Assembly: GCF_029846635.1 (NCBI RefSeq)
Contig: NZ_JARVTG010000002.1
Span: forward strand, 971,501 to 1,035,500
DNA: 64,000 nt
Direction: 5' to 3'
From: Pokkaliibacter sp. MBI-7
GTDB taxonomy: Bacteria; Pseudomonadota; Gammaproteobacteria; Pseudomonadales; Balneatricaceae
Shown here: positions 7,871 to 15,732 of the stretch, piece by piece
Layout of the letters: every line of letters starts with the position of its first letter
How positions within the stretch are numbered: the first letter of the stretch is position 1
The notes under the pieces: generated by a model
What the model was told of the DNA's origin: nothing
Seen by the model: the letters and a program-made list of their open reading frames with translations, nothing else
Databases searched by the model: none
Made by a program: the position numbers and the translations under genes

Positions 7871-8350
7871 CTACACCCCCTCCTTCAGCGCCACACCCAT
7901 GTCTGACTCGTCGAAATGCCACACCACCGAGCCGCCATCCTGATCGGCGTTGAGCACGGTGAGCTGGCCGTTATCGCCCTGCTGAATGTCGGCTTTGAAG
8001 GGATCGGCATGGGGTAACAGCGGGTAATTGGCAGCCACGTCGATATACGAGCGGCCATCGTGGCGCACCACGGTGAAGACCAGATTCATCCCCTCATAGC
8101 CTTCATGGCAGCCATAATCCCCGACCCATCGGGTCACGTAGATGTCTTTGATGTCTTGGTGTGCGCCGCTGGGCCGGTCGCTGGGGTTGGTCCAGAGCTT
8201 CAGGGTGCGGAAGCTATCTTTCACCGGGTCGCAGGCCACCATACTGACGTATTGTTGGGCCTGCTGGCCGATCTCGGCGGGTGTGGGGGCCGCAGCAGCG
8301 GCCAGGGAAACAGCGGAAAGCAGAAGTGAGGTGGTGATGGATTTGTACAT
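7871..8350 (-). CDS. Secreted hypothetical protein
   Basis: A 159-residue protein with a clear Sec signal peptide (MYKSITTSLLLSAVSLAAAAA, cleavage near Ala21-Pro). The mature part has two cysteines (VACDP and YGCHEG) that could form a disulphide, consistent with the periplasm. No family recognised. It is the first gene of a leftward set (this gene, the DUF3592-like gene, then the membrane protein beyond the IS). It is divergent from the NA37-like gene with a 116-bp AT-rich gap. Confidence 0.65.
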   Translation of the reverse strand: MYKSITTSLLLSAVSLAAAAAPTPAEIGQQAQQYVSMVACDPVKDSFRTLKLWTNPSDRPSGAHQDIKDIYVTRWVGDYGCHEGYEGMNLVFTVVRHDGRSYIDVAANYPLLPHADPFKADIQQGDNGQLTVLNADQDGGSVVWHFDESDMGVALKEGV

Positions 8351-8466
8351 GCTTCGGTCCTTGAGCTAGATACCTATACACCTAAAAGGTAGTTGTGATA
8401 ACTTTGTTACCATTATATACATATTATTTACATGAATTTCCATTCGATTTTTAGGCATGAAAGAAT

Positions 8467-9594
8467 ATGAATTTAAAAAATATTATCGTGCACAATTTCA
8501 TTAAATATAGCAGTAACGAAAAATCAAAACCGGGATATACTGAAACCTCCAGTATTGAAGATCGTAAGAAAGAGTTAGATGCAAGCAACGAATTCGTTAT
8601 TAAGCTGGCATCCGATGTAATCAAGGCATACGCCAGTAAATCCACCACAAAAAATTATGGTACATTCCAACCAAACGTATCTACCTACAAGTACGTAGGA
8701 TTATTAGAAGCATTCATAAATAGTTCTAACTCAAATTTTGTTGACTTCACATTCAAAACTGCTGAGCTTATTCAAGAGAAAGCCGATACTGAAAGATTCG
8801 CATCAGGCGGATATCTAGTATTCATTAGATATGAGGAAAACTATAAGGGCACAGATTGTGATTTTCTAGCCGTTGTTATGGTAAAAGATAAGGCTGGCTT
8901 GATGTTCAACGCAAACCTTGAGCCAGAAGAAAACATTAGCATTAATATTGATAAACTACATCAAGCCGTCAGAATAAACTTAACTCAATATCGATCAGGC
9001 AATAAAAATGACTCTCACCTCAGTTTCTTTAGTCGTGGAGACACTGAAACAAGCGGGTACTTTAGAAAAGCTCTTGATTGCTCTGACTATATACCATCAT
9101 TATCATCGACCAATAATGTATATAAAGCCCAAAAGCTGTTTTGCACAGAAAGCGGGCTGGACAAAACCCAGCTAAAAGACATAAAAGATGACCTGTCCAC
9201 CATGCTAAAAAATGCGTTATCTAGTCGCAATAAGAGCATTCTCTTATCTGACATAGTGGATATGATCAATAATAAAGTTAAAGCTATCACTGGCATTGAG
9301 GCAGATTTTGGAAAATTCATTTCAGAAAATAATTATGAGATCAGCAATGAATTCCAACCAAAAGAGTCTGCCATAAAGAGAAATACGAGAATAGATCACA
9401 AAGAAGATGACTGGAATATCAATTTTGAAGTCAATAGCGCCAAGTATGCCGACGATGACAAACGCAGTGCAAATATTGTTTATGACAAAAATTCAAATTC
9501 ATTAACATTCAAAAACCTGCCACATAAATTCAAAAATGCTATCATTAGTGCGCTAGACGAAATCACTGAAGAACCTGAAGAAAATGACGACTAA
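8467..9594 (+). CDS. Nucleoid-associated protein NdpA/YejK (NA37) family
   Basis: A 375-residue protein recognisable as the 37-kDa nucleoid-associated family by the block SGGYLVFIRYE, FLAVVMVKDKAGLMFN and INIDKLHQAVRINLTQY, followed by LSFFSRGDTETSGYFRKAL and NNVYKAQKLFC. Chromosomal YejK proteins bind the nucleoid. Divergent copies in mobile elements are commonly found beside defence genes, which is context knowledge, not proof. Here the gene is AT-rich and sits in prophage cargo. Its last 11 bases overlap the next gene, a membrane protein. It is therefore likely an accessory system component rather than the housekeeping copy. Confidence 0.8.
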   Translation: MNLKNIIVHNFIKYSSNEKSKPGYTETSSIEDRKKELDASNEFVIKLASDVIKAYASKSTTKNYGTFQPNVSTYKYVGLLEAFINSSNSNFVDFTFKTAELIQEKADTERFASGGYLVFIRYEENYKGTDCDFLAVVMVKDKAGLMFNANLEPEENISINIDKLHQAVRINLTQYRSGNKNDSHLSFFSRGDTETSGYFRKALDCSDYIPSLSSTNNVYKAQKLFCTESGLDKTQLKDIKDDLSTMLKNALSSRNKSILLSDIVDMINNKVKAITGIEADFGKFISENNYEISNEFQPKESAIKRNTRIDHKEDDWNINFEVNSAKYADDDKRSANIVYDKNSNSLTFKNLPHKFKNAIISALDEITEEPEENDD

Positions 9595-10843
9595 TACCAG
9601 TGGAAGGGATAGACTTGTAGAGATCTTTGCCCAACTCCACAGAGGTCAAGACTTTGAAAAAAGTGGAAATATGTTGATATTTTCACTATCTAATGTCGGT
9701 AGTGACATCAAGGAACTACTATTGGAGGCTGTGAATATCGACATTAGTTTCATTTATGAAATTAATGGTGAAGAGCACGGTGATATAGACTTCATAGAAG
9801 AAATTAATAACTGCCCTCAAGGTGGCGATTTAGAAATCACGCTTGATCCTGCAAGGTTTATCCATGAAATCGTAGACAGTGAGAGCTCATGGCTAGATAA
9901 AAACATCTCCGACATATCAGACAATAGATCACCAAGCGTTGCCTACTTATGTGAAGAGAAGCAGTTATATTTTTTTGGGAAGCGTGCAGAAACAAAAATA
10001 AACTCATTCATTGCGGTAGAGAAATATTTACGTTTCAACCGTACCCTGGAAACAATAGCACATCATAAAGACAGGCAAAACAGTGCTACTGCCTTTATCT
10101 TTCTGGAAGAAGGAAAACATGGCTACAATAAAACTTATATTTCAACAAAAATTAATGCAGATTCTCTCTTACAATTAGCATCTATAAATGAAGAGCTTCT
10201 CACCAACTTTGAAAGCATCATCAATCTTGCTGATGTGCACACAACAGAAAGAAGAATGATACTCACGCATGTTATTTCTGATCTCGCCAGCTTAAGCGAG
10301 GGAAGAAAGAGCAGTACATTTAACATGCTGATTAACATAAAAGAAATAATCGAAAAATACAAAAGCACCTATGAAATTTATATACGTAAATTCTCCCTAG
10401 CCAACCATATTGCAGCCATTGAAAAGAACAAACTTGAGCTAATGGCTAAAGCTAATGAAATACTTATTGGCCAACAAGAGAAGCTTATAGCAATCCCAGC
10501 TACAGCATTGATTCCAGCATTAGTAGATAATGGCTCAAGTATCATAAAAGTTCTGATGTCATTAGCAACGATGCTGTTGGCATCCGTCGTAGTTTATATA
10601 ATGCTAAACATTCAAGCAGACTCAATTAGGTCATTAGAGAAGTCAGTGGGGACAGTATATAAGGATTTTATTGAGAGCGAAGATGAAAACATAAAAAGCA
10701 ATGCAATGGCAGCAATTGAAGACCTCAAAATACATACTAAGAAGTCACAAGAGAAACTTGTATGGTTTAGGTTTCTACTACTCATTGCAATACTTTTTGG
10801 ATTTTTCTTTAGCTGTTGGCAGATTGCAGAATCCAATTTATAA
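9584..10843 (+). CDS. Hypothetical protein with C-terminal transmembrane segments, paired with NA37 protein
   Basis: A 419-residue protein. Residues 1-300 are soluble, with an acidic N-terminus, mixed alpha/beta content and long helices around 230-300. Two hydrophobic segments follow, about 305-340 (SIIKVLMSLATMLLASVVVY) and 395-413 (FRFLLLIAILFGFFFSCW), separated by an amphipathic stretch. No family recognised. The overlap with the upstream NA37 gene implies stoichiometric co-expression. A DNA-associated sensor with a membrane-anchored partner is the layout of many abortive-infection systems. That reading is inference. Confidence 0.6.
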   Translation: MTTNTSGRDRLVEIFAQLHRGQDFEKSGNMLIFSLSNVGSDIKELLLEAVNIDISFIYEINGEEHGDIDFIEEINNCPQGGDLEITLDPARFIHEIVDSESSWLDKNISDISDNRSPSVAYLCEEKQLYFFGKRAETKINSFIAVEKYLRFNRTLETIAHHKDRQNSATAFIFLEEGKHGYNKTYISTKINADSLLQLASINEELLTNFESIINLADVHTTERRMILTHVISDLASLSEGRKSSTFNMLINIKEIIEKYKSTYEIYIRKFSLANHIAAIEKNKLELMAKANEILIGQQEKLIAIPATALIPALVDNGSSIIKVLMSLATMLLASVVVYIMLNIQADSIRSLEKSVGTVYKDFIESEDENIKSNAMAAIEDLKIHTKKSQEKLVWFRFLLLIAILFGFFFSCWQIAESNL

Positions 10844-10850
10844 GAAAACC

Positions 10851-11234
10851 TTATTTGACAATTTCATTGACAGCCTTTGTAGCAGCAAAATAGACTAAAG
10901 GTATGACAATAGATAAGTACCCTGCTGATGCCCAGAACTTTATCGAGTGCCCTCTCTTGCTGGTCGCGGAAAGAAAATGGCAGTTTTTAAAAAAGTATAT
11001 GATTACCGGCATCGCATTTAGTAAAGAAAGTGCACATGCCAGAATAAATAAGACTACTGCCACACCTGAGTTCCTTGGATCTTTTTCTGAAAAAAGACTT
11101 AAAGAAAAAATTGCTCCACACATTATATAATTTCTAATATGATCAAAGACCAACTTAACATAGTCAGTATGCTTTAACTTTGCGCTTTCTTCTTTATTAT
11201 TTTCTTCTTTAGTATTATCCATTTCAAAATCCAT
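10851..11234 (-). CDS. Small membrane protein of unknown function
   Basis: About 127 residues from ATG 11234 (ATG 11222 also possible). The longer open frame reaches into the conserved ash leader and is unlikely to be used. An acidic N-terminus (DNTKEENNKEESAKLKH) is followed by three hydrophobic segments. It is convergent with the NA37/membrane pair and ends 8 bp from it, so it belongs to the same cargo block. No family recognised. Confidence 0.5.
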   Translation of the reverse strand: MDFEMDNTKEENNKEESAKLKHTDYVKLVFDHIRNYIMCGAIFSLSLFSEKDPRNSGVAVVLFILACALSLLNAMPVIIYFFKNCHFLSATSKRGHSIKFWASAGYLSIVIPLVYFAATKAVNEIVK

Positions 11235-11327
11235 TAGAAATTCAGTGTTTGCATAATATAGTAATTTTGACCCTAGTTTTAAAGCACCGGTTGACTCCCC
11301 CTCTCCACTCCCCCTACACTTCCCCAC

Positions 11328-11347
11328 GCACCGGCAAAATCCGGTGC
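11328..11347 (+). other. Stem-loop upstream of the ash/Icd-like gene
   Basis: GCACCGG and CCGGTGC form a 7-bp stem with loop CAAAAT, with further GGCGGCC pairing nearby. It precedes a second, terminator-like hairpin and lies in a leader that in enterobacterial P4-like elements is conserved in layout. Possibly an RNA regulatory structure. Confidence 0.45.
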
Positions 11348-11386
11348 CAGGCTTGGCGGCCTGAAAGGTACAGACGAACAAATAAG

Positions 11387-11405
11387 CCGCGTTCGCGGTT
11401 TTTTT
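11387..11405 (+). terminator. Rho-independent terminator-like hairpin in ash leader
   Basis: CCGC-GTTC-GCGG followed by seven T residues. It lies 12 bp upstream of the small ash/Icd-like gene. It could end leftover transcription from the cargo or act as an attenuator before the small gene. Confidence 0.65.
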
Positions 11406-11416
11406 GTGCTTAATGC

Positions 11417-11554
11417 ATGGCTACCCGTAATGGGCGGGCCGTGTGGGGCATCTTCGGATGCGCCGGTTCCTGTACCCGGTCCGCCAACCCGCACGGTTCC
11501 GCTCTCCACGTTTGGCGGCGAGGAAGCGGGCTAACTGATCTAAAGTACAGGTAG
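11417..11554 (+). CDS. Ash/Icd-like small phage protein
   Basis: A 45-residue protein, MATRNGRAVWGIF then GCAGSCTRSANPHGSAL. The block AVWGIF.CAGSCTRSANPHG is the recognisable core of the short Icd/Ash-type proteins found in P4-like satellites and prophages. The reading frame ends 6 bp before the BRO gene. In enterobacterial elements these small genes flank antirepressor genes in the same way. Exact function in this host is unknown. Confidence 0.65.
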   Translation: MATRNGRAVWGIFGCAGSCTRSANPHGSALHVWRRGSGLTDLKYR

Positions 11555-11560
11555 CTAGCT

Positions 11561-12712
11561 ATGTCAAAGCATCTCACCTCTTTCAGCTTCGACTCACACG
11601 ATATCCGTTCAACTCTATTAAACGACCAGCCTTGGTTCGTCGCGGTAGATGTTTGCTCTGCCCTTGATTTGGCAAATCCACGACAAGTAATTAGTCGTCT
11701 TGATGAAGATGAAAAGGGTGTCCTTAATGTGGACACCCTTGGTGGATCGCAGGAAGTTGCGTGTATAAACGAGTCTGGTCTTTATTCCCTGATCCTCACC
11801 AGCCGTAAACCCGAAGCGAAACGCTTTAAGAAATGGGTCACGGCAGAAGTCCTCCCCACTATTCGCAAAACCGGCCGCTACGAAGGCACCCCTGCCCGCA
11901 CGCTGGTGCCTGTGACCCCCGTCACCGCCTTCCCCCCCGCCTCCGAGCTGGTGCGGAAAATCCACGGCTATTTCGCCATCACCAGCCTGTCACTGGCCGC
12001 CCTGCTCAACCTCGACCACAACACCCTTTGCGCGGTGATCGATCGGGTGCCCTGCTCTGACGCCTTCCGCCGCACCCAGATCAGCACACTGACCGACTAT
12101 ATCAACGGTACTGCCACCACCTTCCGCAGCCTGAGCCGCGATGCCGCCCTGCTGGTGATTGACCAGTGCAGCGGGCCTGCGCTGTACACCGTGCGCGAAG
12201 CAGTGGCCAAAGCCTTCGACAAAATCGCCGTGCCCTTCCCGCCCGACGTGCCCGGCAACCGTCGCCACACCGGCTCAACCCCACCTGGCACCGTCACCGT
12301 GCCGGTGCTCAGCCCGCAGCAGGCAGTTGCCGTGGCCGAGCCGCTGATTGCCCCACCCGTGAGCGAGGCCATCCACGCTGCCGCCGTGGTGCTGGCCAAA
12401 CGCCATGAGCCGCTGTATCGCCACCGCTTATTACATGAAGCGCAGAAAGGCACCCTGCCGCGCCGGCAGTTCGACGAGTTGCCCGAGGTGATGGAGCGCC
12501 TCTGGCTGGAGCAGCAGCGCGAGCAGGTGGCGGGCATCCCCGTCAGCGATCTGCTGGCCTGCCACGAGCTGATCACCGAGTGGCTGACCTTTGCCCGCTT
12601 CGCCCAGCGCTGCACGCCTTACGAGCGCACTCTGGCTGAGGCCTCACTGACAAAGTGGGAGCAAAAGGCGCACACCTTCGGTGATGACTATCTGCGCAGG
12701 CACGGTGGTTGA
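11561..12712 (+). CDS. BRO-N domain antirepressor
   Basis: A 383-residue protein. Residues about 5-105 form a BRO-N domain (FDSHDIRSTLLNDQPWFVA, VCSALDLANPRQVISRLDEDE, INESGLYSLILTSRKPEAKRFKKWV, EVLPTIRKTGRY). BRO-family proteins bind DNA and in prophages often antagonise the repressor. The remaining 280 residues form a separate element-specific region with no recognised domain. GC content rises sharply from about residue 90, suggesting the BRO-N part was joined to a different C-terminus. Confidence 0.85.
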   Translation: MSKHLTSFSFDSHDIRSTLLNDQPWFVAVDVCSALDLANPRQVISRLDEDEKGVLNVDTLGGSQEVACINESGLYSLILTSRKPEAKRFKKWVTAEVLPTIRKTGRYEGTPARTLVPVTPVTAFPPASELVRKIHGYFAITSLSLAALLNLDHNTLCAVIDRVPCSDAFRRTQISTLTDYINGTATTFRSLSRDAALLVIDQCSGPALYTVREAVAKAFDKIAVPFPPDVPGNRRHTGSTPPGTVTVPVLSPQQAVAVAEPLIAPPVSEAIHAAAVVLAKRHEPLYRHRLLHEAQKGTLPRRQFDELPEVMERLWLEQQREQVAGIPVSDLLACHELITEWLTFARFAQRCTPYERTLAEASLTKWEQKAHTFGDDYLRRHGG

Positions 12713-12727
12713 GGGACGCTTTCACCC

Positions 12728-12752
12728 TGATAGCCCCGACCTTGGGGTTATC
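12728..12752 (+). other. Stem-loop after BRO gene
   Basis: GATAGCCCC and GGGGTTATC pair (one G-T wobble) around the loop GACCTT. No T-run follows, so termination would be weak. Confidence 0.4.
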
Positions 12753-12826
12753 GGGGTTACTGTCAGTCGACACCAAAGGGTTATTGGAGTTATAGTTTCC
12801 GCCACATGAGCAAGCGAGGTTGACAC

Positions 12827-13009
12827 GTGAGCAGCCGAGAACTGATCAAGCTGCTTGAGGCCAATGGATGGGTGATTGTGCGCGTGGCTGGTAGCCACCA
12901 TCAGCTCAAACATTCAGTGAACGGCAAGCTGCTAACGGTGCCCCACCCCAGAAAAGATCTGGGCAAAGGGCTGGTAGATAAAATCCTGAAGGACGCGGGC
13001 CTCAAGTGA
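12827..13009 (+). CDS. hicA: HicA-type mRNA interferase toxin
   Basis: A 60-residue HicA protein: double-stranded-RNA-binding-like fold with the catalytic His24 in VAGSHHQLKH and the conserved LLTVPHP and DLGKGLVDKILKDAGL ends. HicA toxins cleave mRNA and are neutralised by HicB. The start is GTG 12827. The HicB gene follows 37 bp downstream. This is the usual hicA-hicB order. It probably stabilises the mobile element. Confidence 0.9.
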   Translation: MSSRELIKLLEANGWVIVRVAGSHHQLKHSVNGKLLTVPHPRKDLGKGLVDKILKDAGLK

Positions 13010-13046
13010 AGCCCTGCCTGCACGGTGTCACTCAGTGGAGATGATA

Positions 13047-13454
13047 ATGAAATATCCCATCGCGATTGAGGAAGGGTCTGAGACTCAAGCCTATGGTGTG
13101 GTCGTACCGGATATTCCCGGTTGCTATTCCGCTGGCGATACGCTGGATGAGGCCATGGATAACGCAAAAGAAGCCATCTGCCTGCATCTGGAAATGCTGG
13201 CTGAAGAAGGCGTGACCCCGCCTCAAGCCAGTCAGGTCAAAGACCACGTTAAAAATGCAGCCTACGCGGGGTGGGTCTGGGCTGTGATCGACATCGATCC
13301 GGAGCCTTTCCTTGGCAAGTCAGAGAAGGTGAACGTGACGCTGCCCCGCCTGCTGACCTATCAGATTGATAACCTGATCAAACAGGACAAGCGTTACACC
13401 AGCCGTAGCCACTTTTTGCAGGTGGCGGCCATGCACGAGCTGCACCAGCGCTGA
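13047..13454 (+). CDS. hicB: HicB-type antitoxin
   Basis: A 135-residue HicB: N-terminal partial RNase H-like domain (MKYPIAIEEG, YGVVVPDIPGCYSAGDTLDEAMDNAKEAI) that covers the toxin. A C-terminal ribbon-helix-helix DNA-binding domain follows (VNVTLPRLLTYQIDNLI, YTSRSHFLQVAAMHEL). ATG 13047 is chosen because GTGGAG lies six bases upstream. It will autoregulate the hicAB operon. A terminator follows at 13475. Confidence 0.9.
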   Translation: MKYPIAIEEGSETQAYGVVVPDIPGCYSAGDTLDEAMDNAKEAICLHLEMLAEEGVTPPQASQVKDHVKNAAYAGWVWAVIDIDPEPFLGKSEKVNVTLPRLLTYQIDNLIKQDKRYTSRSHFLQVAAMHELHQR

Positions 13455-13474
13455 TGTACATCGCGCATAACCCA

Positions 13475-13502
13475 GGCCCGCAGTTGCGGGCCTTGTTGTT
13501 TT
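13475..13502 (+). terminator. Rho-independent terminator after hicAB
   Basis: GGCCCGC-AGTT-GCGGGCC followed by TTGTTGTTTT. Confidence 0.85.
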
Positions 13503-13524
13503 AGGGGGATAGACAGTCTGCAGC

Positions 13525-13560
13525 ATCTAGAAGGTATTCATAATCTAAAAGATATTCATA
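13525..13560. repeat. Tandem 18-bp repeat upstream of small-gene operon
   Basis: Two adjacent copies (13525-13542 and 13543-13560) of a sequence ending TATTCATA, differing at two positions. They lie 90 bp before the first gene of the rightward operon. Fixed spacing on nearly two helical turns suggests protein binding sites, perhaps for the CI-like repressor or the PrtN-like activator. A TTTTGATATT motif at 13587-13596 resembles TTTTGATGTT at 2075-2084 in the cI operator region. Confidence 0.55.
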
Positions 13561-13650
13561 CCTGCAAAAAATCATCGTTAACATCATTTTGATATTGCAT
13601 AAAAACATCATATAGGTGATATTACTCCTACACCACAGAGGAGCACTATC

Positions 13651-13863
13651 ATGCACACCATCTACCTCCACCCCACCGTCAGCTCCAGCCCCGCTCTGAT
13701 TGCCCGTGCCCAGCACGAAACAGGCATGTGGGCGGTGCTGTCTGGCACCTCTGCCGTTTTAGTCTCTGCGATAACGCACGCTGCGCACCCGACGGGCATG
13801 GCGACCACCACCGCCCTGCCATCCACCACCCCGGCTGCGCACCGTGCGCCACTGGCAGGCTGA
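13651..13863 (+). CDS. Small hypothetical phage protein
   Basis: A 70-residue protein with a strong ribosome-binding site (GAGGAG) nine bases before ATG. It is rich in Ala, Thr, His and Pro with a hydrophobic middle (GMWAVLSGTSAVLVSAIT) that could be a membrane segment. First gene of the rightward run of small genes. No family recognised. Confidence 0.5.
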   Translation: MHTIYLHPTVSSSPALIARAQHETGMWAVLSGTSAVLVSAITHAAHPTGMATTTALPSTTPAAHRAPLAG

Positions 13864-13868
13864 GCACG

Positions 13869-14039
13869 ATGGATCAGCCCAAACGGCCAAGGCACTACGC
13901 CGCTGAAATCCTGGCGCTTCCCACCCTTGAGGAGCGGCGTGCGGCCTTTCGCTCGGTTCCCGAGCCCATGCGGGCGCGGGTTGAAGAGTACGTTCGCAGT
14001 GAGTGGGCGCAACGCCCCTTCCGCAACCCCAAACCCTGA
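13869..14039 (+). CDS. Small hypothetical phage protein
   Basis: A 56-residue basic helical protein (MDQPKRPRHYAAEILALPTL, then EERRAAFRSVPEPMRARVEEYV). It starts 3 bp after the previous stop. Similar short proteins occur beside PrtN-like and integrase genes in prophages of Pseudomonas relatives. Function unknown. Confidence 0.55.
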   Translation: MDQPKRPRHYAAEILALPTLEERRAAFRSVPEPMRARVEEYVRSEWAQRPFRNPKP

Positions 14040-14092
14040 GCAGCGGCCGGCCCACCACCCGGCACGCTCAGCCACACTGACGAGGGAGCATC

Positions 14093-14377
14093 ATGCAACG
14101 CACCCTGAAGCAAACCGCCGATTATTTCGGCATCACCCGACCAGAGCTGATCAGCCGTATGCGCGAGGCTGATCTGCTCAATCGTCATAACCTTCCGCAG
14201 CACGCCAGCCGTGACCGCCTCTACCTCACGACTAAAGAGGGCAGCTGGTGGCACCCGGAGTGTGGCCATCAGTACAGCCTGTCTACCCGGGTGACGCAGC
14301 CGGGCATTCCGTGGCTGGCCGAGCGGCTCTCCCTCTCGCTGCCTCCCGTGAAGGAGGATCACCATGGCGCCGCGTGA
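14093..14377 (+). CDS. Small hypothetical phage protein, possible helix-turn-helix
   Basis: A 94-residue protein with GAGGGAG before the ATG. The N-terminus (LKQTADYFGITRPELISRMREADLLN) looks like a helix-turn-helix, and LYLTTKEGSWWHPECG like a short beta wing, as in small phage DNA-binding proteins. No catalytic motif. It overlaps the next small gene by 14 bases. Confidence 0.6.
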   Translation: MQRTLKQTADYFGITRPELISRMREADLLNRHNLPQHASRDRLYLTTKEGSWWHPECGHQYSLSTRVTQPGIPWLAERLSLSLPPVKEDHHGAA

Positions 14378-14522
14378 ATATCAACGCCGCAGGGCACGTC
14401 TGCTCACCCGTGATGAGCGCAGCAGCACGCTGGCCAACGTGCCGGAGCAGTTCCGCTCGCTGGTCAGCCGCAACGTGGCGCGCGCATGGCAACGCAGTGC
14501 AAGGAGCAAAGCCCATGCATAA
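14364..14522 (+). CDS. Small basic hypothetical protein
   Basis: A 52-residue, strongly basic protein (MAPREYQRRRARLLTRDERS...). An ideal AAGGAGG lies six bases before its ATG. It overlaps both neighbours and forms part of the tightly packed small-gene operon. Function unknown. Confidence 0.55.
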   Translation: MAPREYQRRRARLLTRDERSSTLANVPEQFRSLVSRNVARAWQRSARSKAHA

Positions 14523-14856
14523 CGACCAGCCCACGCTGCGCCTGCCGCTGGCACCCCGCGCTGACACGGTGGAGCTGCTGTTTCGCTCACTGGGGGATGT
14601 GCTGGTGTCAGCGGAGGTGATCCGCGAGCGCTACTTTCGCAATCTGAATGCCTCGACCTTTCGCGAGGCCATCAGCAAGGGGCAGATACCGCTGCCAGTC
14701 ACCACGCTGTATGACAGCCGCAAAGCACCGATGTTTATCGACATCCGCCATTTTGCGGCCTTTATCGACGCTCAGGCCTACGCCGCTGATGAAGCACAGG
14801 GGCAATCTCAGGCACAGCGCATCGTTGCGAGTAAGGATGAGGAGGGTTCCCAATGA
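14515..14856 (+). CDS. PrtN-like transcriptional activator
   Basis: A 113-residue protein. Residues 20-95 (LLFRSLGDVLVSAEVIRERY, FREAISKGQIPLPVTTLYDS, APMFIDIRHFAAFIDAQ) match the pattern of the pyocin activator PrtN family. PrtN activates pyocin genes in Pseudomonas by binding P-box sequences. Here no tailocin or bacteriocin genes are seen, so it more likely controls element genes. ATG 14515 overlaps the previous gene by 8 bases, with AAGGAG upstream. Confidence 0.75.
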   Translation: MHNDQPTLRLPLAPRADTVELLFRSLGDVLVSAEVIRERYFRNLNASTFREAISKGQIPLPVTTLYDSRKAPMFIDIRHFAAFIDAQAYAADEAQGQSQAQRIVASKDEEGSQ

Positions 14857-15146
14857 CACTGTCCAAGGTTCTGGCGGAGTTGAGCGCGCTGTGTGATCAG
14901 GAGCAAGCGCTGGTCCAGAGGCTCAGCGCCGTCCGCAAAAACAAGCAGTCACAAGAGCAGGCGCTGACCTCACTGATGCAGTCGTGGCGTGGTACAGCAC
15001 CCGTCACCACGCTGGTCTCCCCCACTGGCCATGTGTTCCAGTGGAATGAAGACCCGGAGGAATGCGGCTTCTTCCTGCTGGCCCGGCCACATGAGGTGCT
15101 GCTGTTCAAAGAGAAAGCGCAGGAGGCTGCCCATGTACAGCCATAA
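14853..15146 (+). CDS. Small hypothetical phage protein
   Basis: A 97-residue protein with an N-terminal coiled-coil (about residues 1-45) and a compact C-terminal part (GHVFQWNEDPEECGFFLLARP). The start overlaps the PrtN-like stop by 4 bases. Function unknown. Confidence 0.55.
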   Translation: MTLSKVLAELSALCDQEQALVQRLSAVRKNKQSQEQALTSLMQSWRGTAPVTTLVSPTGHVFQWNEDPEECGFFLLARPHEVLLFKEKAQEAAHVQP

Positions 15147-15417
15147 CTACATTGAAGATCACCAGTGCATCACCAAGTACGGCCAGCCGATGAAAGCGCA
15201 GGAGATCTGCGCCGATCTGCAAAACCTCTGGCGAGAAAACCAGCGGCTTGAGCAGTGTATGGCCGAGCAACTGGCAGAGCGTGAGCGGCTGGTCGCCGAG
15301 CAGTCGCGGCTAACTCAGCAGTTGATGACCACTCAACAGCAGCTGATTGGCCTTGGCCAGCAGGCTATCCAGTTATTGCAGGGGATGGATGCGCCGTTAA
15401 TGAGGGAGGGGGTATGA
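15133..15417 (+). CDS. Small coiled-coil hypothetical protein
   Basis: A 94-residue protein that is mostly one Gln/Glu/Leu-rich coiled coil (residues about 25-85). AGGAGG lies six bases before ATG 15133. The start overlaps the previous gene by 14 bases and its stop overlaps the next start. Function unknown. Confidence 0.55.
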   Translation: MYSHNYIEDHQCITKYGQPMKAQEICADLQNLWRENQRLEQCMAEQLAERERLVAEQSRLTQQLMTTQQQLIGLGQQAIQLLQGMDAPLMREGV

Positions 15418-15728
15418 GCAAACATTTGATTTTCCTGATGGCTAGCGCCGCTCATGGCATCACTGCCACTGATGAGCACGGCACACCGTTGCAACTGGCG
15501 ATCATCAGGGAAGATGGCACCATCGTTGAGCGGGGGCCGCATCTGGCCCACGAGGCGTATGCGGCGGCCGAGCTGGTCACGCACAATATCTGGCTGTGTC
15601 AGGGCTATATGAAGGTGCAGCGCAAGGCCAACAGCGAGTGCCGGGAGTGGACCAACGGCAACAGTGCACCGCTGCTGCTCAACGCTGCGCTACAGCCTCT
15701 GGCTAAGGCAGTGCATCGGGCAGCCTGA
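15414..15728 (+). CDS. Small hypothetical phage protein
   Basis: A 104-residue protein, last of the rightward operon, starting in a 4-base overlap with the preceding gene and convergent with the integrase. Its middle (LAIIREDGTIVERGPHLAHEAYAAAELVTHN) suggests a small alpha/beta domain. No family recognised. Confidence 0.55.
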   Translation: MSKHLIFLMASAAHGITATDEHGTPLQLAIIREDGTIVERGPHLAHEAYAAAELVTHNIWLCQGYMKVQRKANSECREWTNGNSAPLLLNAALQPLAKAVHRAA

Positions 15729-15732
15729 CGGC

